From Aquarana catesbeiana (Eukaryota > Chordata > Amphibia > Anura > Ranidae): a stretch of DNA of 64,000 nt. The notes under the pieces are model-generated. The model saw nothing but the letters and a program-made list of their open reading frames with translations. It did not search any database and was not told the DNA's origin. Each line of letters opens with the position of its first letter. The first letter of the stretch is position 1. The stretch covers positions 63,181,685-63,245,684 of the forward strand of contig NC_133328.1 in the NCBI RefSeq assembly GCF_042186555.1, written 5' to 3'. The translations under genes were made by a program, and so were the position numbers. Of this stretch, positions 1-11,363 are shown one piece after another.

Positions 1-320
1 AATATCATGAAATTTCAAATATTAAACATTGGGTTCACGTAAACCTAAATTAAAGATATATATCATTTCCTTAGTTACTTTTGTAGGTATTTAAATGATT
101 TATACCTACTATACATATTGTTTACAAGTAGAGTGTATATAGGTCAAATAAATTCTGATAATGAGCTTTAATCGTAAGGTGGAGAAAAGGAAAGAGAAAG
201 AAGAAAAAGGGTTGAAAGGTAGAGGTATGGTCCACAAGGTTGTCCCGCTCGTCAGTTTATTATTCTTTTTAGTTCTCTTTGAAGCCTTAGAATGGGTGTC
301 TCTGTAAGTCATTTAATCTG
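1..320 (-). other. L1 3' UTR or flank, no gene
   Basis: AT-rich sequence after the ORF2 stop codon. No ORF with recognisable content and no poly(A) run or direct repeat marking the end of the L1 are visible before the window edge. Confidence 0.5.
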
Positions 321-950
321 TTACCATGGCAACAGGACAGAGTCATTGAAATTTGACAGGAACTGTTGTTTTATCCAAGGATGCCAAAGTTTTTCAAATT
401 TTGGAATTTGATTTTGATCGATGGCTACCATCTTCCATTTCCATGCCTTGGCCACTGTTTGTTTTGCAGCCGTTATTAGTTGGATCATAAGTCTGAATAG
501 AGAGAGTGTTAACCATTCCGGTTTTAGATTAAGTAAAGTTAAATATGGATCTGGTTGTATTATTTTTTTAAATATTTTAGATGCAATCACGAAGACTTCC
601 TTCCAGAAGGTTTGGATTACTGGGCACGTCCACCATATGTGTAAATATGTGCCTATTTCTGGGCATCCTCGAAAACAAAGAGTTGAGGTATTAGGTGAAT
701 ATTTTGCCACTCTAGCGGGTACAAGGTACCAGCGAGTTAGGACTTTATAATTTGTCTCCAGTGCTAAGATGTTGGGTGAAGATGACTTAGATGTGAGCTA
801 TATATTAGACCAGTCCGTGTCTTCTAAAGTTCGTCCCAGGTCCTCCTCCCACCTCTGAACGTAAGAGGGTCTATTAAGATTTGCTACTCCATATAATTGA
901 TTATAAAGTGATGAAATTGTACCTTTAGCAAATGGATCTTTTGTACAGAT
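321..950 (-). pseudogene. L1 ORF2 C-terminal region (Cys-rich domain), interrupted
   Basis: This is the C-terminal end of ORF2, in the same frame as the reverse transcriptase part. It holds the L1 C-terminal Cys/His motif (CFRGCPEIGTYLHIWW...C, around 620-660), thought to help RNA binding and retrotransposition. Two in-frame stops, TAA at 951-953 and TAG at 798-800, separate it from the RT domain. Sequence between the stops still reads as L1 ORF2 (for example YVQRWEEDLGR), so these are point nonsense changes and not a fusion. Confidence 0.85.
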
Positions 951-2531
951 TTATTCAAAAATGGATAATTGGGATAATGGTGTATCCCCCTTTAGGAATG
1001 GTGTATAGAAATTTTTGATTTGGAGATATCTAAATATCTCAGAGTTTGGTAGATCATATTTTTCTCTAAGCGATGGGAATGAAAGGAATGATTTAGATGC
1101 TATGAAGTCATTTAGTGTCTGAATGCCTGATGTTGTCCAAGCTTTAAAAGAATTTGGGTAGATCCATGCCGGATAAAAGGCCGGATTTCTGATAAAAGAA
1201 AGGAGAGGATTGTGTGGAGATTGTAACTGATATTTGGTTTTTAGTTTATCCCAGAGAGATAAGAAGTGTTTAGTTATGGGATTATGAATTTTAAAGCAGT
1301 CTTTAGGATCAAGCCATAATAAATTTGATATTAATAGAGGGTCATTTTCTGAAGCCTCTATAAATACCCATAATGGGATTTCCTGTTTTGCATGGTATTT
1401 GGACAGACTGGCCAAATGTGCTGCTCTGTAGTAGTTAGTAAAATTAGGGTATCCCAGGCCTCCTTTATTTTTGGGAAGATGTAGTGTGTGTATAGGTATA
1501 CATGGTTTAGAAGAGCCCCATATAAACGAAGTTGCTCTTTTTTGTACTATTCTCAAAAAATAGGAAGGAATTGGAATAGGGAGGACTCTGAATAGATAAA
1601 GCAATTTGGGTAGAATAGTCATTTTGATTGCATTAATCTTCCCCATCCAGGATAAAGGAAGTTGCGACCATTGTTTTATTAGATTTGTGATCTGTCTTAA
1701 TACAGGAGGATAATTGGTTGAGAATAAGTCAGAATGAGATGCTGTTAAATGAATTCCAAGATATGGGATTGATTTTTCTGCCCACGTGAATGGGAGTGCA
1801 GCCCTAGCCGGGATCAATTCCATGTTTGTGAGTGAAATATTAAGCACTAGGCATTTCTTAGGATTAATCATAAGGCCGGATAGGGCTGCAAATCCATCAA
1901 GAGCTGGTATTAAGTTAGGACCAGAGACCTGTGGTGATGATAGAAAAAGTAATATATCGTCTGCAAATATACATAATTTGTGTGTAATACCTCCTACTTC
2001 AATGCCAGTTATAGTTTGGTTTGTTCTGATGTATTGGGCCATGGGTTCGAGTATAAGGGCAAATAATAAGGGAGATAATGGGCAACCCTGTCGGGTACCT
2101 CTTTCAATTTTAAAGGATTCAGATTTGTATCCAGCATATTTTATATAGGCTTTGGGTTTATTATATAATGCTTTGATCCATGTTAAAAAGTGGGGTCCAA
2201 AACCCCATTTTTGTAATGAATATTGCATATATTGCCAGGATACTGTGTCAAATGCCCTCTTAATATCGAGAGATAGAAAACATAAAGGTATTTTCCGTTT
2301 TTTAGCAATATGGGCCAATAACACTGCCCTGCGTATATTATCGCCTGCCTGTCTATTTGGCATGAAGCCTACTTGATCTCTATGTATTAATTTTCCTATA
2401 ATGCTATTGAGGCGTTTTGCTATTATTTTTGCTAATAATTTAATATCGAGGTTTAACAGAGAGATAGGCCGATAATTCACACAGGAAGTATCATCAGAAA
2501 GGGGTTTTGGGATCATACAAACAATTGCCAT
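951..2531 (-). pseudogene. L1 ORF2 reverse transcriptase domain
   Basis: The open frame gives 526 residues of L1-clade RT. Visible motifs in order: YRPISLLNLDIKLLAKIIAKRL, DQVGFMPNRQAGDNIRR, LDIKRAFDTVSW (motif A Asp), RQGCPLSPLLFALILEP (motif B), IFADDILLF (catalytic FADD), GLMINPKKC and IPYLGIHL (thumb). The protein would copy L1 RNA at a nicked target. It is separated from the endonuclease by a single-base frameshift near 2650-2665: the residues GPDGYSALYYK, which normally link the two domains, are read in this frame while the endonuclease frame runs to a stop at 2561. Confidence 0.93.
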
Positions 2532-2560
2532 TAGTGTTTCTTGCCGAAAAGAATGTCCAT

Positions 2561-4036
2561 CTAGAAGTTTGTTAAAAGTTTCAGTGAGAATGGGAGAGAG
2601 TATTTCTGAGAATGTTTTATAGTATAAAGCCGAGTAGCCGTCTGGGCCTGGTCTTTTATGGCGTTAGCAACTTCATCTATAGTTATAGGCTCATCCAAAC
2701 TGCTTTTTTGATTCTGAGATAACTCAGGTAAGGTTATTTTTGAGAAGAAGGATTCAGCTTCTGTAGGATTAAATTCATTGTTTGTCTTGTATAAAGTTGC
2801 GAGATGTGAGTGAAATTTATGGACTATTTTAACTGGATTACAAGTGTAAACATTTTTTGATAATTTCAAACGTATTGGTTTGAAAAATTTGTTAGTTGAA
2901 TTTAATGCCCGAGCCAAATATGTACCTGGTTTGTTTGTATTCATGTAGAAATTGTGTTTGGAGCGTTTGAGGGATTTATCAACTGACTCAGTGAGAAATA
3001 GATCGTATTCCAATCTAGATTTTTCCAGATGAGATTTTGTACTCTGAGATGGATTATCTTGAAATGATATGTAGGCTGCATTAAAATTGAGTTCTAGTTT
3101 TTTTGCTAGATTTTTGCGTTCCCGTTTAAATAGTGCCATTTGTCTTTGTATTGTACCACACAAGACAGGCTTATGAGCTTCCCACAGTGTTATTGGGGAG
3201 ATGTCTGTTGTATTATTAATTGATATGTATTCCTTTAAAGCTTGTTCAATGGCCATCTGATGTAGTGGGTGTTTGAGCATTATGTCCGGTAAGTACAACG
3301 TTGGGTCATGCGCTTTTGGTATGGCTGAGGCTATAGTAGTGTATACTGCATTATGGTCAGACCACGGAATCGGAATTATATCTGATACAATAATTTCTGG
3401 TATCATTCCTATTGTTAGAAAAATATGATCTATTCTGGTGAAGGTTTGATGAGGGTGCGAGAAATAAGTGAATTTCTTTTTCATTGGGTTACTTTCTCTC
3501 CACGAATCTACCAGATTGTATTTGGAAAGAAGTTGAGAAAAAGGTAATCTAGAGGTTATTTTGGATGGTATAAAAGGTGATTTATCTAGAAATGGGAGGA
3601 GGACCTGGTTCGAATCCCCACACATTATCACTGTTCCTATTTTGTGTGTATTAATCACTTGTAATATATGTGAGAGGAATGGTGTAGGTTGTTTGTTAGG
3701 AGCGTAGTAGGAAATCACCGTGATTGCTGTATCCATTATATAACCCATGAGTATCAGGTATCTACCTTCTGGGTCTTTAATTTCTGATGATAAGGTGAAT
3801 GGTGTGGATCGGTGAAATGCAATTAGAGTTCCCCTTTGCTTGGTACAGGCAGAAGCCGTGTAAATTTGTTGATAAAAAGGAGAAATATATTTTGGAGTAG
3901 AATCTTTGGTGAAGTGTGTTTCTTGGAGGCATACTATGTGAGCCTTCTTGTTATGGAAAGTACGGAAGGCTTTGGCCCTTTTTTGAGGGACATTTATTCC
4001 CTGAACATTCAGGGAAAGTATATTCAGTGGTGCCAT
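2561..4036 (-). pseudogene. L1 ORF2 N-terminal AP-endonuclease domain
   Basis: Starts at an ATG followed by the conserved L1 opening NILSLNVQGINVPQKRAKAF. AP-endonuclease motifs follow in order: LQETHF (catalytic Glu), SYYAPN, CGDSNQVL (GDxN), RIDHIFLT (Asp) and WSDHNAV (SDH). The enzyme nicks target DNA to prime reverse transcription. About 230 endonuclease residues are followed by ~220 residues of linker. The frame ends in a short missense tail after the frameshift at about 2655, so no full ORF2 protein can be made from this copy. Confidence 0.92.
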
Positions 4037-4982
4037 GGCAATAGATCAAATAGTTTTGACTTACTTTTTGTTATGCAGAGCTGACTGCGCAGATCAACCT
4101 GTGTGGACTGAAGAGATGAATAGATAGAAAAGAAACCAGTGAATTCTGGAGTAAAGAGTAAACAAAAAACATATGAGATTAGATGATACATTGTATAAAT
4201 TATTTTTTGCAAGTAATCACAATTTACCCGTGAAAGAGAATAAATATCTCTCTCAGGGGAATAAGTGCCTTCGTCACACTCCCACATAATATGGTTGGGA
4301 GAATGAGGAGGGCTAATGGGGGTACACGGATCTTCCGCTTACAGGAGAGAAGTGCTATGTCAAAAGACATCAAAATGATGTTTCATTAATTGGAGTGCAG
4401 AATATAGTTTTTGTTGAAATTATTTATTCCAGGGTGGTTGTATATGGTTAGTCTTGCCCTAGGCTAAATAATTCAGTTAGAAAGGTACTGTTAATAACTT
4501 TGGTATTGATGAAGATAGTTTGAATTATTTTGGGATTTTAACCCTTTTAGAGTAAACAATTACATATTTTATTCATATGTAACTGTTTAGATATGTTAAC
4601 TCATAAAATTGAGGTTGTATTGCTTCAGATTAGAATAAACAAAAACATAATTCTAGGAACTAGTTAGGTAATAATATATTTGTTTTAAGAAAAGAAAGAA
4701 AAAGCTTCCATTACTTCTGGATTATTGAACATATTTGTCCTAAAAAGTAATAAATCTATTGTTATTACCTGATAATATATAACTGAACAAGAATTTCCTT
4801 ATTTCACTTATATATTCTAAGGCTATATGAATCAGAAGTAATAAGAAATATAACTGGAATGTAACATGATCCCACACAGTGTGTGACTATCAGAATGCAG
4901 TTACATTCAGTTATAAATACAGGTTTTTTATAGAGAACCATCCCTTAGTATAATAAATGAAGAGATATCAGGAATTAGGATG
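4037..4982 (-). other. L1 inter-ORF spacer
   Basis: About 950 bases between ORF1 and ORF2 with no supported ORF. It is AT-rich. The length is unusual compared with mammalian L1, where the two ORFs nearly touch. Confidence 0.6.
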
Positions 4983-6050
4983 TTAGTCCATTGAATCTTC
5001 TTGGTCCATGGATGATGTGGCATAACGGCCTCTTTTGTGAGAATGATGATTCCCATTTTGTTCTGAAATTTTCTGGGTGCTGCCTGAAGGTGAAGATGAC
5101 GCCATTCTTCTGCGTGTGGGAGTGTTGCTGCTTGTGGGTTCTGTCAGATTTAATTTTAAAAGGGTTTGTTGTAGTTCATCTGCTGATCTGCTTCTGTAAA
5201 TTGTACCTTGGTAGTTAAATCTGACTGAAAAGGGGAAGCCCCTTTGATACATAATGTTGTGGCGTTGCAGTTCCATTAGTTGGGGTTTCATGGATCGTCT
5301 TTTAGTAATAGTAAGTTGGGATAGGTCAGCAAAAATGTGATAATTGTGTCCTTGAAAATTAAGTTCCTTTTTTTCTCTTGCAGCAATTAGTATTTGTTCT
5401 TTCGTTCTGTAATAATGAAATTTTGTGATTATATCACGTGGGGGTCCATCTTTCTTTTTGGCTGTGAGGGCTCTGTGTACTCTGTCCAGTTCTAAAAGTT
5501 CAATAGGGATATCTGGCTTTAGTTCTTGTAATAGAGCAGTAATAGTAGATTGCAGGTCTGTCACAGTTTCAGGTATTCCCCTTATGCGCAAGTTTGAACG
5601 TCTGGCTCTATTTTCGTAATCTTCAAGCTTAGTTTGAAGTATTAAATTCTCTTTTTTTAATTGTTCCAATTCTGTTATATTTTCTTGGGTTGTAATTTCA
5701 ATTTCATCCATTTTTATTTCTAAGGCTGCGGTGCGGTTTCCCAGCTCTCTTATTTCTTTGGTTAGGCTTTTTGTTATTTGGTCTGAGGTTTGTTTTAAAG
5801 CCTTATGAAGCATCTTTTCAAATTGTAATAATATTACTGGGGATACTGAGGAGGCTTGTGGAGAAGTTTGTGAGAGGATTTGTTCTGTATCTGACTCAAA
5901 TGGAGAGTCTTGCTGTGACATTTTCTGTCTGTGAGAGCGCCCTGGTGCTGTATCTTGTAAGGTGACTGGAGCTGCTTCAGCTGCAGTGAGTGCCTGTGAG
6001 CTCTTTGTGAGGTGATTTTTATTTCTGCCACGGTTTCCTCCCAGTACCAT
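4983..6050 (-). CDS. L1 ORF1 protein (RNA-binding chaperone)
   Basis: Intact ORF. The frame is open to an ATG at 6164, but I place the start at the ATG at 6050 (MVLGGNRGRNKNH) because that leaves a ~150-base 5' UTR. The ~355-residue product has a Ser/Gln-rich N-terminus, a heptad-rich coiled coil (roughly residues 85-155; LEIKMDEIEITTQENI... LEQLKKENLILQTKL), the L1 RRM signature ENRARRSNLRIRGIPE, a C-terminal domain containing LDRVHRAL and DIITKFHYYRTKEQIL, and a basic Ser-rich tail. This is the Transposase_22/L1 ORF1p architecture, a trimeric nucleic-acid chaperone that packages L1 RNA. It has no in-frame stop, unlike its ORF2 partner. Confidence 0.9.
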   Translation of the reverse strand: MVLGGNRGRNKNHLTKSSQALTAAEAAPVTLQDTAPGRSHRQKMSQQDSPFESDTEQILSQTSPQASSVSPVILLQFEKMLHKALKQTSDQITKSLTKEIRELGNRTAALEIKMDEIEITTQENITELEQLKKENLILQTKLEDYENRARRSNLRIRGIPETVTDLQSTITALLQELKPDIPIELLELDRVHRALTAKKKDGPPRDIITKFHYYRTKEQILIAAREKKELNFQGHNYHIFADLSQLTITKRRSMKPQLMELQRHNIMYQRGFPFSVRFNYQGTIYRSRSADELQQTLLKLNLTEPTSSNTPTRRRMASSSPSGSTQKISEQNGNHHSHKRGRYATSSMDQEDSMD

Positions 6051-6202
6051 ATTTCCTGCCCAAACTTTCACAGTTTGTTCCCTGGGGCAAAAAGGATACC
6101 TTTTGAGCCTGCAGGCTCCGCTTTCTCCTTCTCTTCTCTCTTCAGCGGTGTGGAGCTCTAACAATGCATGTCTGCTCCGCTAGGCTCCGCCTCCTGCCCC
6201 CT

Positions 6203-7009
6203 TGGCCGCATTTTGAAAAGCCTGTCATAATTTGGGTCATTTCGGGGAGGGTACTGGGTGTTATCATTGAAATGAAGGAACCTCATTATCATTTGGTATC
6301 TGGTTCTGGGCATTACCTTGGAGAAGATTGGCATGTGGTGGATGGGGTGGGTTGACCAATAGGAATTCAAGGTGTTTTGTCCCAAACAAAATGTGAGGCC
6401 TAAAAAAACCTTCAACTCCTCCACCGTTAGGTCTCTCCACTCGTAGGGACGGGCATAATAGGACGTTGGATTATTTAAAATAAATTGCTGTGCATAAAGG
6501 TTGCACTGGGCCACAATTGTTGATAGCATGTCCGCTGTAAAATCTAAAACAAAAAAATTGATTGGGGAAAAATTTTCCGTGTCCACCTGGACTCCTGGCT
6601 GGGCAGTGAAAGGGGGAATGTTGGCTTCTCCTGAATTAGGAGAAAGCCACAAGGGGTTTTGAAGGGCATAGGGAAGGCTGGCATGGGTCCTTGGCCTTTC
6701 TTGCGGAGGTACTGCGGTGCTAGTGGATGGCACTGCAGTGCTGGTGGAAGGCACTGCGGTGCTGGTGGAAGGCACTGCGGTGCTGGTGGATGCCACTGCC
6801 TCCTCACTAGAACGCCTTCGTTTGGCGGGCCAAATATCTTCCTCCTCTGAGTCACTCAGTGTTCCACTACTGAGGACTGGCTCATAATTGACGTCCGACT
6901 CAGAATCGGAGTTTGAAATGGAATCCGAACAAGAGAGCTCCCTGTTGCTCTCGTTGGCCTGGGAAAGAATCTGGTATGCCTCCTCGGCGGAAAAGACTCT
7001 TTTGGACAT
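6203..7009 (-). pseudogene. piggyBac transposase, N-terminal fragment
   Basis: About 269 residues from MSKRVFSAEEAYQIL to YDRLFKMRP. The N-terminus is acidic (SDSESDVNYEP..., DSEEEDIW), then a basic KRRR stretch, a short STSTAVP repeat (4 units, 12 bases each), and the piggyBac DDE_Tnp_1_7 domain start: INFFVLDFTADMLSTIVAQ, YARPYEWRDLTVEELKVFLGL, IMRFLHFNDN, YDRLFKMRP. The frame stops being piggyBac at about 6203, where the L1 5' end begins, so the catalytic Asp residues are absent. The upstream frame stays open through the minisatellite, but the ATG at 7009 starts the conserved family sequence. Confidence 0.88.
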
Positions 7010-7870
7010 GCTTGCTGGTGATGATGCGACTTCACAGGTGTGTGCTAAGCCTGCACTAATGGGCACTGATGAGGTGGTACTAATGAGCACAGATGGGCAC
7101 TGAGGTGGCACAGAGGGGCACTGATGAGGTGGCACAGAGGGGCACTGATGAGGTGGAACAGATGTGCACTGATAAAGTGGAACAGATGTGCACTGATGAA
7201 GCGGCACAGATGTGCACTGATGAGGCGGCACTGATGAGGCTGCACAGATGTGCACTGATGAGGCAGCACAGATGTGCACTGATTACACAGATATGCACTG
7301 ATGAGGTGGCACAGATGGGCACTGATGAGGCGGCACAGATGGGCACTGATGAAGCTGCACAGATAGGTACTGATTGATTGCACAGATGTGCACTGAGGCG
7401 GCACAGATGGGGACTGATTTATGGCACAGATATGAACTGATGAGGTGGCACTGATGAGATGGCACAGATGGGCACTGAGGTGGCACAGATGGGCACTGAG
7501 GTGGCACAGATGGGCACTGATGAGGCGGAACAGTTGTGCACTGATGAGGTGGCACAGATGGGCACTGAAGAGGCGGCACAGATGGCCACTGATGAGGCGG
7601 CACAGATGTGCACTGATTGCACAGATGTGCACTGACGAGGCGGCACAGATGGGCACTCATTGGCACAGGTGGGCACCGATGAGGTGGCACAGGTGGGCAC
7701 CGATGAGGTGGCACAGGTGGGCACTGATTGCAGATGTGCACAGATGTCTGGACACTGATCACCAATGGCACAGATGGGCACAGGTGGGCACAGGTGAGCA
7801 CAGATTGGCACAGGTGGGCGCAGGTGGTCACCGATTGGCACAGGTGGGCACTGATTGGCACAGATCCCAC
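7010..7870. repeat. 24-bp minisatellite in the piggyBac 5' region
   Basis: Tandem variants of GCACAGATGGGCACTGATGAGG with a basic period of 24 bases and shorter variants (10-18 bases), decaying toward 7870. Because 24 is divisible by three, the minus strand reads as an octapeptide repeat (PSVPPHQC) in frame with the transposase from about 7279. The several long minus- and plus-strand ORFs here are products of this periodicity and are not called as genes. Confidence 0.9.
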
Positions 7871-8245
7871 TGTACCGTTTGAGCACTGTTTGGGCACTGT
7901 TTGGGCACTATTTGATCACTTTTACCACAGTAAAATATGATGTAAAACTCACTGAAGGCACAGATCGCTGCAGCTATCCTCTCTCTCCTCACATGCGGTC
8001 TCTGTGTAAGGAGAGAGAGACGGCAATGAGAGATGATCGCGCTGTAAACAGCCGCTGTGATTGGCCGTTTACCGCGATCTGTGACTGGCTGTGTCCAAGG
8101 GACACGGCCAGCACAGAATTTCCCCGATGCGCGCACGTGAGCGCGCACGGGGAACGAGGAAAGGGGAGGACGTCCCATGACGGCCTCCCGGAGATTGAGG
8201 TCCGCGCTGTAGCCGTCATTCGGCTATGGCCCAGACCTCAAGTGC
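7871..8245 (-). other. piggyBac 5' terminal region with subterminal hairpin
   Basis: Between the TTAA end and the minisatellite. Close to the terminus lies an imperfect hairpin (8206-8232: GCTGTAGCCGTCATTCGGCTATGGC), a common feature of piggyBac subterminal regions. Further in there is a GC-rich stretch (8040-8180) that may hold a promoter. No ORF is supported. Confidence 0.55.
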
Positions 8246-8249
8246 TTAA

Positions 8250-8475
8250 GCTTCCTAATCAATTTTTGTAGATCAATAAATGCTTCAAACTGGTTAAATG
8301 GCTTGCTGGGTGCATATTTTATTCCTTTGTCTAAAACTGCAAATTCTTCATGGGAAAAGACTATGTCCATTAAGTTAAAGATTCCCTCACCTAATTTTCT
8401 CTTTTTCTTTTTGCTTCCCCCTCTACACCCTCTCCTTCTTGCAGGTTTCTGTTCCATGTAAGCCATGTAAGCCAT
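8250..8475 (-). pseudogene. PLE-1 copy 1, N-terminal coding fragment
   Basis: The minus-strand frame reads a basic segment (RRRGCRGGSKKKKRK) and then GIFNLMDIVFSHEEFAVLDKGIKYAPSKPFNQF, the conserved N-terminal block of Penelope-like elements (GIFNLS...L...E...LLxKGLKFAP). The same sequence is in PLE-1 copy 2 at about 19916-20120. Coding stops at the TTAA (8246-8249) where the piggyBac element is inserted; the rest of this PLE copy would lie beyond the left edge of the window. Confidence 0.8.
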
Positions 8476-9092
8476 GTAAGCCAGTGGCAGTGTTCCTGAT
8501 CACTGCCACACCAGTCTCACTGTCACCAGACCAGTGAAATTCAGCAACAATGTTCCTGATTGCCACCACACCAGTCCCGTTTTCTCCAGATCAGTGCAAG
8601 CCAGCAACAGTGTTCCTTCTTGCCACCACATGAGTCCCAGTGTCACCAGACTAGTGTAAGTCATTAACAGCGTGCTTGTCATTAACAATCGCTGCCACAC
8701 CAATCCCAGTGTTACCAGACGAGTGCAGCCAGCAATAATAAAAATGATCACCACCACATGAGTCCCAGTGTCACCAGACCAGTCTAAGCCAGCTACACTG
8801 TTCCTGATCACCACTACACCATCATCAGCCAGCAACAGTGTTTCTAAACAACACCACACATGTGCCAGTGACCCAAGCTAGTGTAGCCAGCAACAGTGTT
8901 GCAGATCATCACCACAACAGTTACAGTGTCATCAGATCAGTACAGCCAACAAAAGTGTTTTTCATTGCTGTCACACCAGTCGTAGTGTTGCCAGACCAGT
9001 GTAAGCCAGCAATAGGTTCCTTTTCACTGCCACAACAGTCCCATTGTTACCAGACTACTGCAGCCAGCAACCGTGTTCCTGATTTCTGCCAC
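8476..9092. repeat. ~60-bp degenerate tandem repeat 5' of PLE-1 copy 1
   Basis: About ten diverged copies of a unit close to CCAGTGTCACCAGACCAGTG, followed by TAAGCCAGCAACAGTGTTCCTGATC and GCCACCACACCAGTC. Related single units are at 14990-15040, 20118-20225, 32660-32740 and 33240-33400, so this unit family is scattered through both 5' modules. Confidence 0.75.
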
Positions 9093-9605
9093 ACAGGGGC
9101 ATACCAATAGTAGGGCGGGGGGGTGCAGTCTGCCCCGGGTACCACACATTGGGGGGGGGGTCAGTGGCTGAGTGACTTCGCTATGGTGGTGCGCTCCACA
9201 CCCGAGTCAGGTGACATGTCTGATCATCCCAAGGGCATCTCTGCTGTCTCTGGTTGCTCATTTTCACTTTAATTGTTTTTTAGAACACCCCCCAGACTGT
9301 CCAGTGAGTGACTGTATTCCCTCCTGCTAGCTCCGCCTCCACCCACTACTGCTGCGGCCTGTGTGTGTCATCTCTCTCCGCTGGGGCAGTTGCTTCCACA
9401 CACCGAATCCAAACCTCCCTAGCTGAGACTGAGAGCCCGAGGTGGTGAGCAGGGCGAAGGTGGTGTTGTAAGAAGGAGAGGCTGGCTGCTGATGAGTGTG
9501 TCTGTCTGCACTGCCACCCCTGTGCTGGTCTGACAGGGGGGTAATTGCTGTGTCCACCACCCCCTTGCCACGTGAATAGTGTAGCTGACCTGATAGGGGG
9601 GTTGC
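9093..9605. repeat. GC-rich dispersed repeat block, module copy 1
   Basis: Starts at GGGGCATACCAATAG and runs to GATAGGGGGGTTGCAG, where the satellite begins. A second copy is at 20222-20755 with the same neighbours on both sides. Short ORFs in it are not conserved between copies. Confidence 0.75.
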
Positions 9606-11363
9606 AGTATGCAGATATGTGCTATATAGAGGGTGCAGAATGCAGATATGTGCTATATACAGGGTTCAGAATGCAGATATGTGCTATATACAGGGTGCAG
9701 AATACAGAAATGTGCGATTTACAGGTTGTAAAATGCAGATATGTGCTATATACAGGGTGCAGAATGCAGATATGTGCTATATACACATTGAAGAATGCAG
9801 ATATGTGCTATATACAGGTTGCAGAGTGCAGATATGTGCGATTTACAGGTTGCAGAATGCAGATATGTGCTATATACAGGTTGCAGAATGCAGATATGTG
9901 CGATTTACAGGGTGCAGAATGCAGGTATGTGCGATTTACAGGTTGCAGAATGCAGATATGTGCTATATACAGGTTGCAGAATGCAGATATGTGCTATATA
10001 CAGAGTGCAGAATGCAGATATGTGTGATTTACAGGTTGCAGGATGAAGATATGTGCTATATACAGGTAGCAGAATGCAGATATGTGCTATATACAGGGTG
10101 TAGAATGTAGATATGTGTGATTTACAGGTTGCATAATGCAGATATGTGCTATATACAGGTTGCAAAGTGCAGATATGTGCTATATACAGGGTGCAGAATG
10201 CAAATATGTGCTATATACAGGGTGCAGAATGGAGATATGTGTTATATAAAGGTTGCAGAATGCAGATATGTTTGATTTACAGGTTGCAGAATGCAGATAT
10301 GTGCAATTTACAGGTTGCAGAATGCAGATATATGCTATATATAGGTTGCAGAATGCAGATATGTGCTATATACAGGGTGCAGAATGCAGATATGTGTGAT
10401 TTACACGTTGCAGGATGAAGATATGTGCTATATACAGGTAGCAGAATGCAGATATGTGCTATATACAGGGTGTAGAATGTAGATATGTGTGATTTACAGG
10501 TTGCATAATGCAGATATGTGCTATATACAGGTTGCAAAGTGCAGATATGTGCTATATACAGGGTGCAGAATGCAGATATGTGCTATATACAGGGTGCAGA
10601 ATGCAGATATGTGTTATATAAAGGTTGCAGAATGCAGATATGTTTGATTTACAGGTTGCAGAATGCAGATATGTGCAATTTACAGGTTTCAGAATGCAGA
10701 TATATGCTATATACAGGGTGCAGAATGCAAATATGTGCTATATACAGGGTGCAGAATGCAGATATGTGTTATATAAAGGTTGCAGAATGCAGATATGTTT
10801 GATTTACAGGTTGCAGAATGCAGATATGTGCAATTTACAGGTTGCAGAATGCAGATATATGCTATATATAGGTTGCAGAATGCAGATATGTGCTATATAC
10901 AGGGTGCAGAATGCAGATATGTGTGATTTACACGTTGCAGGATGAAGATATGTGCTATATACAGGTAGCAGAATGCAGATATGTGCTATATACAGGGTGT
11001 AGAATGTAGATATGTGTGATTTACAGGTTGCATAATGCAGATATGTGCTATATACAGGTTGCAAAGTGCAGATATGTGCTATATACAGGGTGCAGAATGC
11101 AGATATGTGCTATATACAGGGTGCAGAATGCAGATATGTGTTATATAAAGGTTGCAGAATGCAGATATGTTTGATTTACAGGTTGCAGAATGCAGATATG
11201 TGCAATTTACAGGTTTCAGAATGCAGATATATGCTATATACAGGGTGCAGAATGCAGATATGTGCTATATAAAGGATGCAGAATGCAGATATGTGCTATA
11301 TAAAGGATGCAGAATGCAGACATGTTTGATTTACAGGTTGCAGAATGCAGATATGTGCAATTT
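9606..11363. repeat. 31-bp satellite array, block 1a
   Basis: About 57 tandem copies of a 31-base unit, GTTGCAGAATGCAGATATGT followed by GCTATATACAG, with CGATTTACAG as the common alternative ending. Higher-order structure is present: the variant GGATGAAGATATG recurs at 10041, 10413 and 10940, spaced 372 and 527 bases, exactly 12 and 17 units. Neighbouring variants move with it, so the array grew by multi-unit duplication. The consensus has no stop in any plus-strand frame, which creates long meaningless ORFs. Confidence 0.95.

Larger units (their letters stand above)
1..6202 (-). mobile_element. L1-clade non-LTR retrotransposon, near full length
   Basis: Reading the minus strand from 6202 to 1, the sequence gives a short GC-rich 5' UTR, an L1 ORF1, a long inter-ORF spacer, an ORF2 with AP-endonuclease and reverse transcriptase, then a short tail. 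This is the standard L1 order. The 5' boundary is placed at about 6202 because the piggyBac transposase reading frame ends abruptly there and is replaced by a G-rich, purine-rich leader. The 3' end and poly(A) lie at or beyond base 1, so target-site duplications cannot be checked. ORF2 has one frameshift and two in-frame stops, so this copy is dead; ORF1 is open. Confidence 0.9.
6203..8249 (-). mobile_element. piggyBac transposon, 5' part, truncated by the L1 insertion
   Basis: The outer end is a TTAA at 8246-8249, followed on the minus strand by GCACTTGAGGTCTGGGCC, which resembles the CCACTTGAGCCCCGGACC terminus of the piggyBac derivative at 57450. Inside are a 5' region, a minisatellite and the N-terminal part of a piggyBac transposase. 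The empty site is visible in PLE-1 copy 2, where AAATTAAGCTTCCTAATG (about 19914-19931) runs uninterrupted. The other half of the element should lie to the left of the L1, outside the window. Confidence 0.85.

Noticed and set aside
7045..7897. Cys/His/Pro-rich proteins of about 200 residues on the minus strand
   Set aside because: They are translations of a 24-bp minisatellite in several frames, with no conserved domain beyond the repeat.
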